A stretch of 64,000 nt of DNA from Dendronephthya gigantea (taxonomy: Eukaryota > Cnidaria > Anthozoa > Malacalcyonacea > Nephtheidae): positions 2,410,001 to 2,474,000 of the forward strand of contig NW_021163019.1 in assembly GCF_004324835.1 (NCBI RefSeq). The letters are read 5' to 3'. Below the pieces are notes generated by a model. That model saw only the letters and a program-made list of their open reading frames with translations. It ran no database searches and was not told where the DNA came from. The translations under genes were made by a program, and so were the position numbers. Of this stretch, positions 12,073 to 27,000 are shown in pieces. Each line of letters opens with the position of its first letter. The first letter of the stretch is position 1.

Positions 12073-15000
12073 CTGCAAGTTGAAAGAGAGAGAACTCGTT
12101 AACCTTGGATGTATAGCCTTGGATGCAGTTCAATTGGCTGAAAGCGGAGAATATTCTTGAGAACAAGATACATGCACTTGAACAACAAGAGGGAAACTTT
12201 AAATCTATTCCTATTCGGTCATTTCATTTGTAATCCCAACGCAGTGGCATTTGCTATGGTTTGGATTACGTTTTTGAAAGTTAGGGCCTGTCAGTTTCTG
12301 TTGAGCAAAGAGAAGCACGATAGCTCTCATGTGGAAGCAAATAGACACAATAGCTTAGACATTGTGAACAGCCTTGATGGCCAACTCAAAAATTATATTC
12401 GCGTGTCACGTGAAGTTTACTCACGTGAAATAAAATACCGATAGTCGAATCTGAACCGTATTATAAAATCGGACCGTTTTATAAAGAATAACGGCATAGG
12501 GCCAATTCAACTGACGCTTAATGAATTTATAAATGGAACTCTTTGTTCTCATTTGTTCTAGAAATTGACGATGAGTGAAATCTTTTACAACTCTGCTTGT
12601 ATATTCGCATGTTTTAATCCAATCAATCCTCTTCTAAGTTCTAACTATACTGTCAGACCTCGGTGACATGCATGCTTGTGTTGTGACCTAAACCTATTCT
12701 TGATTACCTTACAAACTTTAATCGACAAACATTGTCACTGAATAATCCCTCCAAAATAAAGTCCTCACATCGATCACGTAGTAAATAACATCCAAAAAAA
12801 CCACTCACCATTCATATTGCTGATAACTGCTTATACACTGTTCCAAATAAGCTTACTGTCTTACGCAACGCAAGCCTTTGGGCTTTGTAACGAATATTTT
12901 CGACAATTTAAATTGATAACATCGTATTTCCTATTTGAAACGGTAAACGACAAGTTGCGAAATATCTATATAATATTGTTATTGAGTTCCAATGCGATGC
13001 CGACTTTATAATTGATATGCAAAATTGTAGACAGCTCTTATATTGCCTTATGTTTTCAAACGTCAAACAACAGTCAAGCATGACAAGAGATGAAAGAAAA
13101 AAAATCAATAAGAATTTGACAAGAAAATTAACTTAGCCATCGATTGAATTTTCAATGTTTTCATGCAAGTAAATTTCAAAGCCCGCTTTTGTGAAGAAAA
13201 TATCTGCTTTTTCATCAGCATATATTATTATACTATTTCATTTTCAATTCCATATTCTATAGATTTTTGTTGTGTATGTCAAACACTTAGAGGAAAGACA
13301 TCTCCAAAAGTGATATTAAAACATACATCGTTCTCATCATGAATAGCAAAATTGTCGGCTATTTTGTTGTTGACACCGACAGTAGGATATAAGCCGATAT
13401 TCGGTGGGCAGATGAACAATTGAGATCGCAGAATAGCTTATTATGCGTGAACAGAGTTGGTTGGAGTTGTCAGACCACCAGGAAGATCACTTGAAGCAAA
13501 CGCAACCATGTTGAGAAAGACGGAATCAACGAAACGGGTCCGTTCATGTGTTTTCAACATGCATAAACGTTATCAATATACGCTTACCTGAGTCTGTGCC
13601 ACCACCTGATCTTGCTTGAATATCTGGACAGTCGGGACGGATTTCGTTGTCCTGACATCTGTGGTTAATAGTACAGAAATGAGTTTATAACTATTGACTG
13701 ACAAGGCCTCAGTCGTCTGGCGTTCACGACAGAGTACACGAATCAAATGGAGCATATATAGAGTCGCTGTGCTAGCGAAGTTTTAAGAAGAAACGAATTT
13801 AATACTGAGATAGGACGAGGAGAGTCCAGTTATATTCACGAGATCAGCCGCTTCTCACCTGCACTGGAGTATGCCTTCATGAACCACACACGTGCCATTA
13901 TTGACACATTTATGATCCGCGCATGTCAGTTGGCACCGCTTGCCTGTTGTACCTTCAGGACAACTGGAGAAAAAAGTAGAATTGGTTGGTGGTTATTGGT
14001 CTAGTGGTGGACTGGTGAGAGGAAACGTGAACCGTAAGGATCATCTCTTATTGATCCAGTATCGTAACTATAGGGAGCTCTATCAGTTCTAGACTGCCCT
14101 TCCAGAAACGTTAGTTTAGTTCCTGTTTTTCTCATGGAGTAACACTGGATCAACAGGACGAGATTTTCCAAGAAAAAACACTGATAGTGCTATCCGGTAT
14201 AAATGTCACTGCGAAGACATCAATATTATGTTCAATGGACGTCAGAGAAAGAATTAAATTGAATGAACGACAAGAGACTACATCCTGAATTGTACAAAGA
14301 AAATCCCATAACTGAGGTTAAACGTTCGTGAAGCTACTTTGTTTGAGCAATGTTGTCCGCTTACCGACAATTCAAATGTTCCTTGTTTATATAACACACA
14401 CCATCGTTCTCACATTTCAGATCTGCACATGACCATTGACATTTCGTGCCCACTGTGCCCTTAGGACACCTTAAAAAACGTGGAAATAAATAAGAAACGG
14501 GGCTTGATATACCAAGGTATCATGGTGTTAAAACCCATGATTGCTCGGGGGAGGGGAAAAGTTGTTGTCTTGAATCAACTCGAACATACCCAGAATATAT
14601 TATGAAAAAGAACAGTAAGGCAGATTTATTTTCTACCAAATTTTCCGCGTATTGCAAGAATTCCGCTAAGACACATGTACTGAACTCTATATGTTTACTT
14701 ACTGACAGGATGGTTTTCCATCATTAATTTGACACGTTCCACGAACACAATAACCAACACAACTCGAATTATCAACTGCAAAAAAAAAGTTGATAATTTC
14801 TTGACAATATCGATCATGTGTGGATGATATTAAACGATCAGGTCATGATGAGGTAGCTTATGTTTTGAACGGATAATATTGATCATGTCTTGACAATATT
14901 GTTCATGTGTGATGATATCGATTATGTCTTGATAATATTGGTCATGTCATGATAACACACAAACAATTATAATATACTGTCTACACCCCTATTTATTAGT

Positions 15001-18000
15001 ACAAAAAATACAAGGCATACCTTCACACATTTTTTGATCAACATTCGGACATTTAGTACCTGGGGAAATAATACGGAGTTTAGGAATTAAAACCCAACAA
15101 TGACAGTCAACAGAGCACTCCACCGTTAATCCAAGAAATCATCACACACGTTGACAGATCATACCCTACCACACCCTAACAAAACATAATAAAACACACT
15201 AACCTTTATTATTAACATGAGTCTGCCTGGCTCTATGATAGACCTTTATTCTGGCCTCTGGTACACCATTGCGCGCCAACTTTGTTGGATTACCATAACC
15301 AAACTTACTCCACTTAAACGCAAAACCTCTTTTTGTCACAATATAAAGATAATCTTCGAAAACATCTATGGAATATGGCTCGGAAAATTCTCTGATGAGT
15401 TGTTTCGACGTGAGGACGACTCGTCTGTCAGTTCCATCAGTTGATACGGTCTCGACTGTATTTTCTTTCATGTCGCACCAATACAAGCGGTCAGCGACGG
15501 TATCTATGGCAAGTCCAGTAGGCCAGGAAACCTTAGATTGAAACACCTTACGATTCGTTCCGTCTAAGTTAGCAACCTCGATCTTAGGAACTAGACCAAC
15601 ATCACACCAAAACATTTTGCTGCGAATAGAAATGGCATTGTGAACATTTGAAGGAAACTCTGTTGTTTTGCGTGGATTAAATTTAAATGATGACCATCAA
15701 CTAGAAATGTACAAAATCGTGAATACTGACCGCTTTTCAGGATACAGAACAATATGAGTTGGTTGGTTATAGAGTTTGATTTTGATTTTGTCGTCCTGAG
15801 CACTACTAGCTTTGCCAAATATCGACTTGACTCGCACGCTGTGTTCATTTGTGCTCGACTCAAGCCAGAAAACATCTCCACTCATGTAATCCACAGCAAA
15901 TGATCTTGGCTTTCCCGACGCTTCAATTAAGGTTGTGTAGTCTTTTGTATCTCTGCGTCTCCGTTGTTTCGTATCTAAAAAAACAAGCGGACTTCATTTT
16001 TTACCAGAAGAATTTCACTCCTGGCAGACCGTCTGGTGCTTGAAGGAACAACCTGAAGTCCTCAGTTGTTGAAATGTCGATTTCATCAATGAAAAGTGAC
16101 AGTCAAAAGCTGGTCTATGTACTTGGAAAAGCTCTTTAGAGAGCGCGATGGGCCGGACAAAAAATTAAACAGCACACGCCCTTTAGTTATAAATTGTTCT
16201 CCCAAGACGTTTAAGACAGCCGTCTTTCGTCCATCCACGGTAGTACTACAGCATATTGCGATCAGTATACAAATGCATTTCCTCACCTTTAATCGTCACC
16301 AAGTTTATCGTATTTTTCTTTCCGTCTAACCAAAGTACGTAAGTCGCATTATCCCTGACAAAATAGTCGATGCTTTTAATGACGCTGTCAGTGGGGACAA
16401 GGAGACGCCCACCAAAACCGCTCGGGGAATATCTTCGGATGCCTTCGAGACTGGGAACGTAGACCTCAGGAGGGGGACCTATAAAAAATAAATGACAATA
16501 TACGACTAAATAAATATAAGCTCAAGCGAGGCTGACACGCTGAGCTTTGGAATAACTGGATGGAGTACTGTGTTGGTATCTACGTAATACAGTGACCAAA
16601 GTGTACTTATGATACTGTCAAGAACCCTGAACTCGTATTAAACTGAATGGGTGAAGTTAATGGCAGAAAATGGCGAAATTGCAGGTTAGCCTAAGGCTGG
16701 ATTTACTAGGTAAGAGGCCGGATAAGAAACGAGTTTAACATACGCGCTGGCCACAAGCATACCTTTTATTCTGCAGCTGGTTTTGTTATTTTTTTTATGG
16801 CTCAACTGGTAACCGTCGTAGCAGGAACATTTATGACTTCCTTTGAAATTATCACATTTTTGACTGCATGTTCCAAACACGGCACATTCGTTGATATCGT
16901 CGCAGTAATGCGAGTCTTCTTGAGAGATTTCATACCCAGGGTAACAGACGCAATGATAGCCTGGGCCCGGGTGAACATCTTTGCAATCCTGTTGACAGAC
17001 CCCAAGTAGTGGACTGGAACACGAGCCACCTAGAAGTCGAGATAATACGTTAACACCTGGTGGGCCATCGATATAAATAAAGCTGGTTTAGTTTAAGCTT
17101 TCTCCTGTAGTAACACTAGATTAATAAGAGACGATCATTACTGGACCTCTAAGAAGAACAGTTTAGAACTGATAGAGCTATCCAGCATAAATAAAGTTAG
17201 TTTAGTTTAGGTTTCCTCCTGTAGTAACACTGGATCAATAAGAGATGATCCTTACTGGGCCTCTAGCAAGAACAGTTTAGAACTGACAGAGCTATCCAGT
17301 ATAAATCAGGTCCTCCTGAAGCAGGTCTGGATCAACAAGAAATGATTCGTACTCGACTTCTACGAAGCACAGTTTTGAACTGATTGAACTATTCGACTCT
17401 TGTTTGTCACTAGATCAATTAAAGAGGTCCAATCTGGAGCTTTAAAAAGAGTTATAACAAGTTACGTTGGTTCCTTACTGCATTTAGTTTCATCTGATTT
17501 ATCGGGACAATCAAGTCTTTGATTACACTTCGCACTGAGAGGAACACAAGTCAAGCCATCAGCACATTTAAACTCTGTGTCGTTGCAAGACCTTTTCTTT
17601 TTGCAACCAGCTTCATCACTCCCATTAAGGCAGTCGTTTTCGCCATCACAAACTTTGAAAGATGGTATACAAACCGGTTCTTCCTTACACCGAGTCTGGA
17701 TGAGAGAGCACGCGTGATTTGCTGGAAATAAGAGAAATCAGAAGCATGGATCAGTCAGACGGAACCAACATTAGGTGGAAAGAATGGACAGAGCTAGATT
17801 CAGCTCTTTGGATATGCAGTTGGTTCTTTTAAAATATTACATGCTCTATTTAAAGGTAATTCATAGCTATACATGCATCTTGTACGTGTATTTGAGGAAA
17901 TTTAGGATGTTTGAGGATATTTGAAGATATTTAGGGAACATTTAGGTCATGTGAGTGACCGTGTTTATTCGCACTACAACCCGATATGATCTGAATAAAA

Positions 18001-21000
18001 ATCAATCAGGGAAACTAAGCGTAACTTGAGAAGGAATTATATTATTCGGCGCAGAAATAGGGAAACCCATCACTCACCGCACATAACAGGATCCTCGTCG
18101 GAGTTGTCACCACAGTCATTACTACCGTCGCATTTGGAATAGATATTGATACACAGCGAGTTCTTACATTTATACTGACTGGGGGAACAACGGTTGGCAG
18201 ACGTGACACGGCAACCTGGAAAGGAAACAAAGTAATATAGACGACAAGATTGACAGTTGACTGTTCATAAGGATTCACCTGGCTTACCTATCTCGTCGGA
18301 AAAGTCTCTGCAATCTGGTGTACCATCGCAACGCCATTCCTTGTGGATACAGTACGTATCATTGCACTTGAAATCCTCATTTTTACATCGATTACAGTTC
18401 TCCTCATCAGACTTATCACCGCAATCGTCATGACCATCGCAGACCCAGCCCTCCTTGATACACTGCCGGCTTGTTTTGCATCTGGTGAAACAGATTTAAA
18501 TTCTCAACATTCTTTGGAACTTCTTTTAAGATTTTCAAAGTTTGTTCAACTCTGTTATTTGGGCGGAGCAATATACTGGGGATTTTACTCGTCTATAAAC
18601 GGCGATAAAAACAAACCTGAAATTGGGTGAGCTACACACAGAATACGTGCAGTTCCTTTCATCACTATTATCTCCACAATCATCGGAATAGTCACACCGC
18701 CAGGTCTTCGGGATACATCTCTTGTTGGCACATGTAAATTTATCCGAAGGACATCCTGAAAAAAATATGCACGGGAGATCTAGATTTCAAATGGACACTG
18801 CATGTTGTTAAAGGAATCTCGAAAGGAGTTTTTGCTACGGAAAAATATGCGCGTTCACCAGTGTTTACAGCTGACGTGATGTTCGGTGCTTCATGTAAAA
18901 TACGTGATTGGTCTTCATCGACGTTTTGGGCCTGTTTCCAAAAGGGAGATTTCTGCGAAGGAAAGGATTGACAGTAAACTCACATACCTTTGCACTTTTC
19001 ATCCGAGCCATTATCACAGTCCCTATCACCATCGCAAACCCATGATGCTTCGATACACTTTTCAGGGCATTTGAATTTCCCTTCGGCACACTTAATATCT
19101 TCACAACCACTTTCATCGCTGCCATCGTGGCAGTCCAGGTGTCCGTTGCATTTCGCCCACAACGGAAGACACAACTTGCTCGTGGAACATTTCATCTCAT
19201 CAGCGGTACAGTTTCTGTTCAAGGTGCAGTTCTTTTCATCGCTCCCATCGCCGCAGTCGTTTACGCCATCGCAAAGCCAGGCTATGGACACGCACTTTTC
19301 GTTGTCGCATTTGAAATGGTTGAAAGAGCACACCACTCTTGGGCAGTCCCGTTCATCTGAGAAGTCTCCACAATCATCGTCGCCGTCACATTTGTAGTAT
19401 ATCGACGTGCAGTTACCGTTATCGCAACTAAATTGACCTATCGTGAACACATTGTAGATAGTGATTTAGAATAAATCAATCTCTAATACACTTCTTTCAT
19501 GCAATCTATAGCAGAAGCTTTCTATCAAGGGCCAATCTCTAGAAAGCCCTTTTGCAAAAAGCTTCCCCACAAAAGCAAAACGCCCCTTTCTTCAAAAGCC
19601 TCCTTTTTCTAATAAGCCATTATTCCCCAATTATCTCTGCAACAAAGACCACTCTTTAATACGCCATTAACACAATCAAAAGCCAATCTAGTCTAAAAAA
19701 CTTTCTTGGCGAATGATCACTTGGTAATACGCTCTCCAGTTAACTGCCTTTCTCTAGCTGTTCCTAAGAAGACCTCTCTCTTAAGAGAGACACCCCCCCT
19801 GTTCTGAAATACGACGATTGTCTCTAATAAACAAGTCCTCCTCCCCCCTTTCTATATCTCTGACACAAATATGTACCCCCCCTGATTTTAAATAAACCCA
19901 CCGGGGGGACACTTGCTGTCGGCGCAACTTTCTTCGTCACTCCCATCACCACAGTCATCCTCGCCGTCACACAGCCAATTCGAGGGAATACATTTGAGAC
20001 TTTTGGTGCAGGCAAACTCTCCGTCGCACTTTGATAGGCAGGACCTCCCATCCGCTTGTGAGATACTATTCATTGGGCATGCGCATTCGTAGCCCCCTCC
20101 TGGGGTAAGAAGACAAAGACCTTGGCAAGGATTCTTCGTTGGACATGGTGAGACGATAGCGGTCTGTCTTATTGGATGAACAACCTGAAAGAGAGAATTG
20201 AGTTTAGAGGCTTTTGATTTACTCGTGTAGGTTTCTAGTTATTGATGGAAATGGTAATTATTGTAGAAATAATTAAACATCATGTCCATTTCTTCTTTGT
20301 AAATTTCTATGCGAAAATTTAACAAGGTTTATATCAGCAAGGCTGTCGTGTAGTGTGCGTGTTCGAAAGAACAAACAAACAAACAAACAAACAAACAAAC
20401 AAACAAGCAAACAAGAACTATAAACACCTGAATATCCATGGGTTTACTTGTCGTGTTTTTCATTATTTGATGATTTTCACCGCTCCATTTATGAGCCTTA
20501 TGAACAGCCTTCGTGAGCCAGTCTGTCCAGTAGACATTATCTTCAAACACAGTGATTGCGAACGGATGTGAAACTAATCCCTGTGAAACTCTCCTTCGGT
20601 TCTGCCCGTCCATATCAGAGTACTCAATGACGTCCAGTCGTGCATCGACCCAGAACAGCTCCTAGAGAATGCAAAAGATTTTATAAATAACTTGTTCAAA
20701 CTCTTTTGACGGGAGCTGTTGGGTTAAAACGTCAGGAAATTTTCTTGTATATATCAGGCAGATGATATGTACCTCAGAATGGACATGTTATTTAAAGGGG
20801 TTGCCCTGGAAAAATTTGATACTATACCGTACCTTGGTAATGTAGTCAATCGTTATACCATTAGGCCAGACGACTTTCTCCCCAATAATCTTGGTGAGAT
20901 TGTGTCCATTCATACCCACTCGGAAAATAGCATGCTGTCCCCAGTCGGTGAAAAACAAGTACCCTGGAAAATATGGATACGTTGGGGGTTACATGAGGAT

Positions 21001-24000
21001 AATTACCTCTATATAGTACGATCATACGACTACCTAAAACAAACACTCTTCTTACCACCGTGAGTACAACATTATTCATCCATATCCCCATATTATCCAT
21101 CCGTACTACACTCTAATTGATCCCTTAAAATCCCTAATTGATCCCTTAAGATCCCTAATTGTTCCCCTACCTCCCTTTGGATACACCGCCATCCCTCTAG
21201 GTTCATTCAGCCCAGTGATGAGTTTCTTCAACATGAACCCATTTAATCTCGAGACAAAGATGGCGCCATCCTGCGCTTCACAGAAGTACAGATTCCGACC
21301 GACCCAGTCCACTGCCATGCCGTCCGGGCTGCTGTGCGTTAGCCTGATGATCGTCTTAACGTCTGAGCCATCCATCTCCGCAGATTTTATGCCTTTGGGA
21401 GAGTTTGTAGACCAGAATATACGACGTTCTCTCAAGTCGTAATCTATGGCGACGACGTTGATCAATTCTGAGACCAGAGTGTGATAATCATTCCCGTCCA
21501 ACGACATTTTACGAATGTCGTAACGATCAGAGAACAAGAGATATCCTTGTGGGTAATTGCTGGGGTCGATGGGCTTACAGGAATACTGGTTTTCTAGTTT
21601 GTACTTTTCGCCACACTGGCACTTGTAACTACCTAAAAATACGGAAACAAATACATATTCACAAGACCATTTTGCAAACGAAAGGTATATCCTGCATCAA
21701 TAATAAAATAGACTGGGAAATAATCCTGGGAAGGTAGTAGTAAGTCAAAGCTCAGTGTTGATTGATGGGGAAAATCTTTGCTTACTTACCGATGGTATTA
21801 ACACATATCTGTTCGCAGCGGTTGATCGCATGGTCAAGACATTCATCGATGTCTATACAGTTCGTTTTGTTAACCAGTTTTTTGCCAGAATGACAAGTAC
21901 ATTCGAAGCCGGTTTTTTTGTTCGTGCAGACATCACAGTTGTGTTTTTCCTTTGCGCAATAATTCAAATGGCAATTCTTCTCGTCCGAATGATCTTCACA
22001 ATCGCTGATCTTGTTGCACACCAGACTGCGGTCGATGCAGTTGCGATATGTAGTGTTCATGCACTCGAATTCATCTTCACTAAAATCAAATTTCGATAAG
22101 TTAACAAATCACCAAAGCAGATGTAGTCCATTCCTTACATCAGAAATTAATTGGATCCGAAAAAATTAGATGGTGTGAACAGACATAATAAAGAGTTGCT
22201 ACGAGGTACCTGCATGGCTTGGGCGTGGTCACTGGTCCACACCCTACTTCATCGGATCCGTCATCGCAATCTCTGTCATGGTCGCACTTGTATTCCGCCG
22301 AGATGCAATGTCCGTTTCCACACGTGAACTGATGGGGTTGGCAGGTGGCGTATTCGCAACCATTTTCATCGGACTTATCGCCGCAATCATTGGCATAATC
22401 ACAGTGCCACGAATTGCGAATACATATCCCATTATCACATCTGAAAAACAAGCCTTGATTATCCGCTATTATTGATCAATTCTCGATTATAAATCGTATG
22501 AGGTTAAGAGGAATGGAATCCTGCACGAGATATAATCGTAACTTCAATCCTAAACCTGATCCTAATCCCCACCCAACTATTAACACTCAAGGATTACATT
22601 AGAGATTATATTCGCGAGATTCTGGATACGGATTTATAACCAACCCAATACTACATCAATCATACCTGAACTCTGAACTATCACAGGCTGGATGGGTGCA
22701 TCCCTCGCGCGGGTGTTCGTCGGAAGCATCGCCACAATCGTTATCGCCGTCGCAAACGTACGTTCTCGGAATACATCGTGACGTATTGTAACACTTGAAT
22801 TCTAGGACACCGCATGTCCGAGAACCGCAGTTGGCTTGAGTTTCATCACTGTTGTCACCGCAATCGTTGTCGCCATCACAAAGGAACGTTCGGGAAACGC
22901 AATTTCCTGGAATGATATAGAAAAACAGATTGGTTGTAGAACTGGGTTGAGCGTGTCGTGAGCCAGTTTGCAGTTCTGATTTTGCAGATCTAATTCGGAA
23001 TTTAGTAATCTCTGGCCTAACCAAAGTTTAATCGACTAGTTAGGAAAAACATGGCATTTGGATCTGTAAACATAACATAACTCAAGTTGTTCATACCATT
23101 CTCGCACGTGAAGTCCTCTTCTTTGCAAGGTTCACTTGTTTTCGAACAGTTCCCAGTGGATTCATCGCTACCATCTCCACAGTCATTATCCCCATCGCAA
23201 CGCCACGCTATTGGGATGCAGCGCCCTGTATTGGCACACTTTATCTCCTGTTCGCTACATGTGATGTTGGAACACCTCGTTTCATCCGAATTATCACCAC
23301 AGTCATCTTGACCATCGCAAATCCAACTTGGGCTTATGCATCTGTCGTTGTTACTGCAGGAGATACGACCTGGGTAGGAGAGAAATAGCCCATGGAAAAA
23401 CAATAGAAAGATAGAACGAGATTGAGGTATAGCAGCTTAGAACTGATAGAATTCACTGCACCCTATTCCATCCAGTATAAAACCAGTTTGGTTAGGTTAA
23501 TCATCGGTTATTGATCAGGAGGCTGTCATAAGACAGTTTATAACTGATAGAGCTATCCAGTGTAAATAAAGTTAGTTTAGTTTAGGTTTCCTTCTGTAGT
23601 AACGCTGGATCAATAAGAGACGATCCTTACTGGACCTCTAGGAAGACAAACAGTGTACAAATGATAGAGCGATTAATGAATGGACCAAAGCCGTCGTCCA
23701 GTCTATTGTCATACTCGAGGATTCTACCTGCACGGCAAGTCACGGGCGGACATCCGGCCTCGTCCGAGAAATCCCGACAGTCGTCGTGTGAATCGCACTG
23801 GTACTTCTTATCGATGCATCGTCCGTTGTCGCATGTAAACTGGTCCGCGTTGCAGGTTTGTCGTTCGCAACCTTCTTCGTCGCTGTTGTCACTGCAATCG
23901 TCCTCATAGTCGCAACGCCATCTTTTAGTGATACATTTACCATTGCTGCACTGGAACTGGTCACTTCGACAAACGTGCCTCGCTGAAAGGCACAAAATAT

Positions 24001-27000
24001 CGCAATGAGTTGGCTGTTCACGGAATAACTCCCATGCATGAATGATAATTATTTTAATCCTCACACGAGAATATGCATGAAGTTGAATATGAAATGTGGT
24101 ATACAAAATGAATGAGTTTGTTAGATGGATTGATTATTATTGTATAAGTCTCTTTTTGTTAGGATGGGAAAATCAAAAAACTTTGTTTACATTCAGGTTT
24201 ACTTTTTTGTTTTGTAAAGGTTTAAGATGACGGAGCGAGGCACATCTTCCCCGGGTAGCATAGCATGTACATATTGATCATTGAGGCCTTAGCTAGCAGG
24301 GTCGTTCAAATATACTAACCGCAAACGATATCCATTTCGTCCGAATTATCATCGCAATCGTTGTCAGTATCGCAAACGAACAGTCGAGGTATGCATTTGC
24401 CATTCGCACACGTAAATTTGTCTGCAGAACAGTTGCTATTCGCTCTCACACACCAGTATCCATCCAGAAGTTTATAACCAGGCCAGCACTCGCATTGCTT
24501 TGTTCTTTGTTTAACTGAGCAACGATGGCTGCAGCCGCCGTTGTTATAGCATGGTTTTCTGGAACCTGAGGACAAAAAATAAACCCAGTTACCTCGTGGG
24601 GATCATTAGGGACGTATACCACACAAGGGAATACCGAGCAGGACAGTGAGGGGACCTGTCGGTATACATTGATGATCGTTTGTGTTTTGAATACAAGAAG
24701 CAGTCGATATTTGCAAAATAATATTATCAAACAATAATATTATCCCATCCAATACGTCTGTTGTTAGCCTTGCTATGAAAATCATTTCCATACAAATTCA
24801 ATAAATTTTTAATATTTTTTTCCTATCAACTCACAGTTTTGTCTGGACTGTGAGATGACGTGAATGTCCATTGGTTTGAAAGTAAGGCCATCCCTTGTGA
24901 GGGGCTTTTGACTTCCACCGCTAAGTTTGTTTGCTCGGGTGACCTTTCTCAACATCCAATCTGTCCAGAAGATTGTGCTGCCAAACATGCTAATCGCGAA
25001 TGGATGAGGAAGGTTATCAAGAATGACACGGCGATTTGAACCATCGAGGTCTGCCGATTCGATTCTGCGGAAACAGAAAAAAGAAACGGGTTAAAGTTTC
25101 GGTGGAAGACAAAGAGGAAGATTTTGCAACAAAGTGGATGACTTTTCGTATAGATGACTCCAGAGCTGTCGACGAGATTTCGAAGTCAGAGAAACTGAAC
25201 ATTTCTCAATGGCCAAACTTTGCCGTGGTGCACGATTGTTCCTTCTTGCAGCCAGGAATAAAACTTCGTCTACAGCTGGAAACGTTTAATATCGCCATCC
25301 AAAGCACTCAATGTTGACGCGCAACGCATATACCTACCTGTCAAGTTTTGCATCTACCCAGAACATTCTATTATCGTCTGCATCGATGGTGAGTCCGTTT
25401 GGCCAAATCACATGGCTTGTGATCAACTTGCGACGATTAATTCCGTTCATGTTAGCAGCCTCGATGCTGTGTACACCCCAATCCGTCCAGTAAAGCATGC
25501 TGTCGGCGAAATATACAGAAAAGAACAAGTTATACACACAGCAAATACACGTGAAAATTTCTCCTTGTTTTTGTGGTGTTTTCTAGTTCCCAAATTTACA
25601 TCTCTCAAAAGGGAACTGCATTGGCAGTTGCAGCAAACACGGGCGAAATCCTTCAAATTCAAACCTAAAAATCTTCACTTACTCGTCACACGGCATTACC
25701 ACTATAGCCCGGGGCTCGCGCATTCCAAATGAAATGACATCGCTCAGCTCAGATCCATCGTAGTTCATTTTACGGATTTTATCGTTCACCGCGTCTGCGA
25801 GATAGACTTTCTTCGCCCTCCAATCCACTGAGACCCCGTCCGCTTGAACTAGTAAGAAATAACGTTGAGAACATCTTAATATGTTGTCGTTGTTGTAACC
25901 TCTTAATGCTGTCTCTGGACACAGCCATAAAACGTTTGACCATTTGCCTCGATTGAAAATTTACTCTACAGCTTGGTTATCTACTGATGCCGGTTGCACG
26001 AGAGCTGTTTTAGCTTAACCAGTGAATAAGCTGAAAAATGATCCAGACAGCACATTTATCACGGAAGAAAACTAAAGTTTTTCGATATGAATTCACAACA
26101 TGTATGAAAGTGTTTTTTATTTTTTGCTTATCCACCGTTTAAGCTAAACGGATTCGTACAACCGGCAACATTCCTCCTACACCTACTGTTTATCTTCAAT
26201 TCTGTCATTCCGGTGCCATTGAAGTGTACTCTCATGATAGACTTGGTTAACACGGAGAAGAATATGAGCTGTTCTTGGTAATCGAAGTCGAGACCAACTG
26301 TAGGACTGTTGTTTGTTATGGTGCTGTAGGGGGCCCTATGGCGCCCACCGTCGAAGTGCAGAAATCGAATATCTTTGGCGACGGCGTAGGCAAGGAATGC
26401 TGATGGTTCGTGACAGTGTGTTCCATCAGCCGAAAGCTCTCCAACTCCACAGTCGCACCTATGCACAAAACACGAGTGAGTCAGTGTTTCGGGGGACTTG
26501 GTTGCGCAGCCGTCCAAGTACGCGTCTAATTTACCATGCATCTATAGACCGCCCGATCAAATCAAATGTTTATCGTCATTTTGAATGAAGCATTAGACTT
26601 AAATGTTTCTGAAATTTGCCTCAAACACATCGACCCAAATGCTTTGGATGCAATTTGTATTTTCTTTTATCAGTCTGCCGGTCTGAACTGGGTTCATAGT
26701 AACTACCCCTTGAGTTCTGTTTTATCCGAGGAAGCATATGGCAAGGTTTCAACCATCCACAGCACACATTGTAGACATAATTCGATAATAGTACAGCGTT
26801 GCTTACCTGAACGTGTCGTTATGAGGTAAGCACAGTTGTTCACAGCTGTGCTGATGGCAAGGCCCACCAACAGCCTGCCTGCTCTTCTCGTAAGCAACCA
26901 CGGAAGTTGCCCCACGAATGTTATTTAACGGTGAATGAAACAATCTTGATGCGTTATTTCTCTTGTCTATTCTAATGATATTCTTCGATTGAGTGAAAGC

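Noticed and set aside
12073-12136. Longer version of the LRP transmembrane exon using the upstream AG near 12137
   Set aside because: That border gives the wrong phase and an immediate stop from the preceding exon. The pyrimidine-rich acceptor at 12073 keeps the frame.
16086-16286. Minus-strand frame contiguous with the LRP exon at 16287
   Set aside because: It starts at the donor GTGAGG and has no propeller motifs; the next exon at 15974 joins in phase.
18990-19397. Plus-strand 135-codon open frame
   Set aside because: It is antisense to a large LDL-A exon; Ser-rich reverse reading of cysteine and acidic codons is a known shadow effect.
20329-20427. Extension of an LRP exon through a CLFVCLFV repeat
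   Set aside because: This is read-through of an (AAAC)n microsatellite past a good donor; the next exon joins in phase 0 without it.
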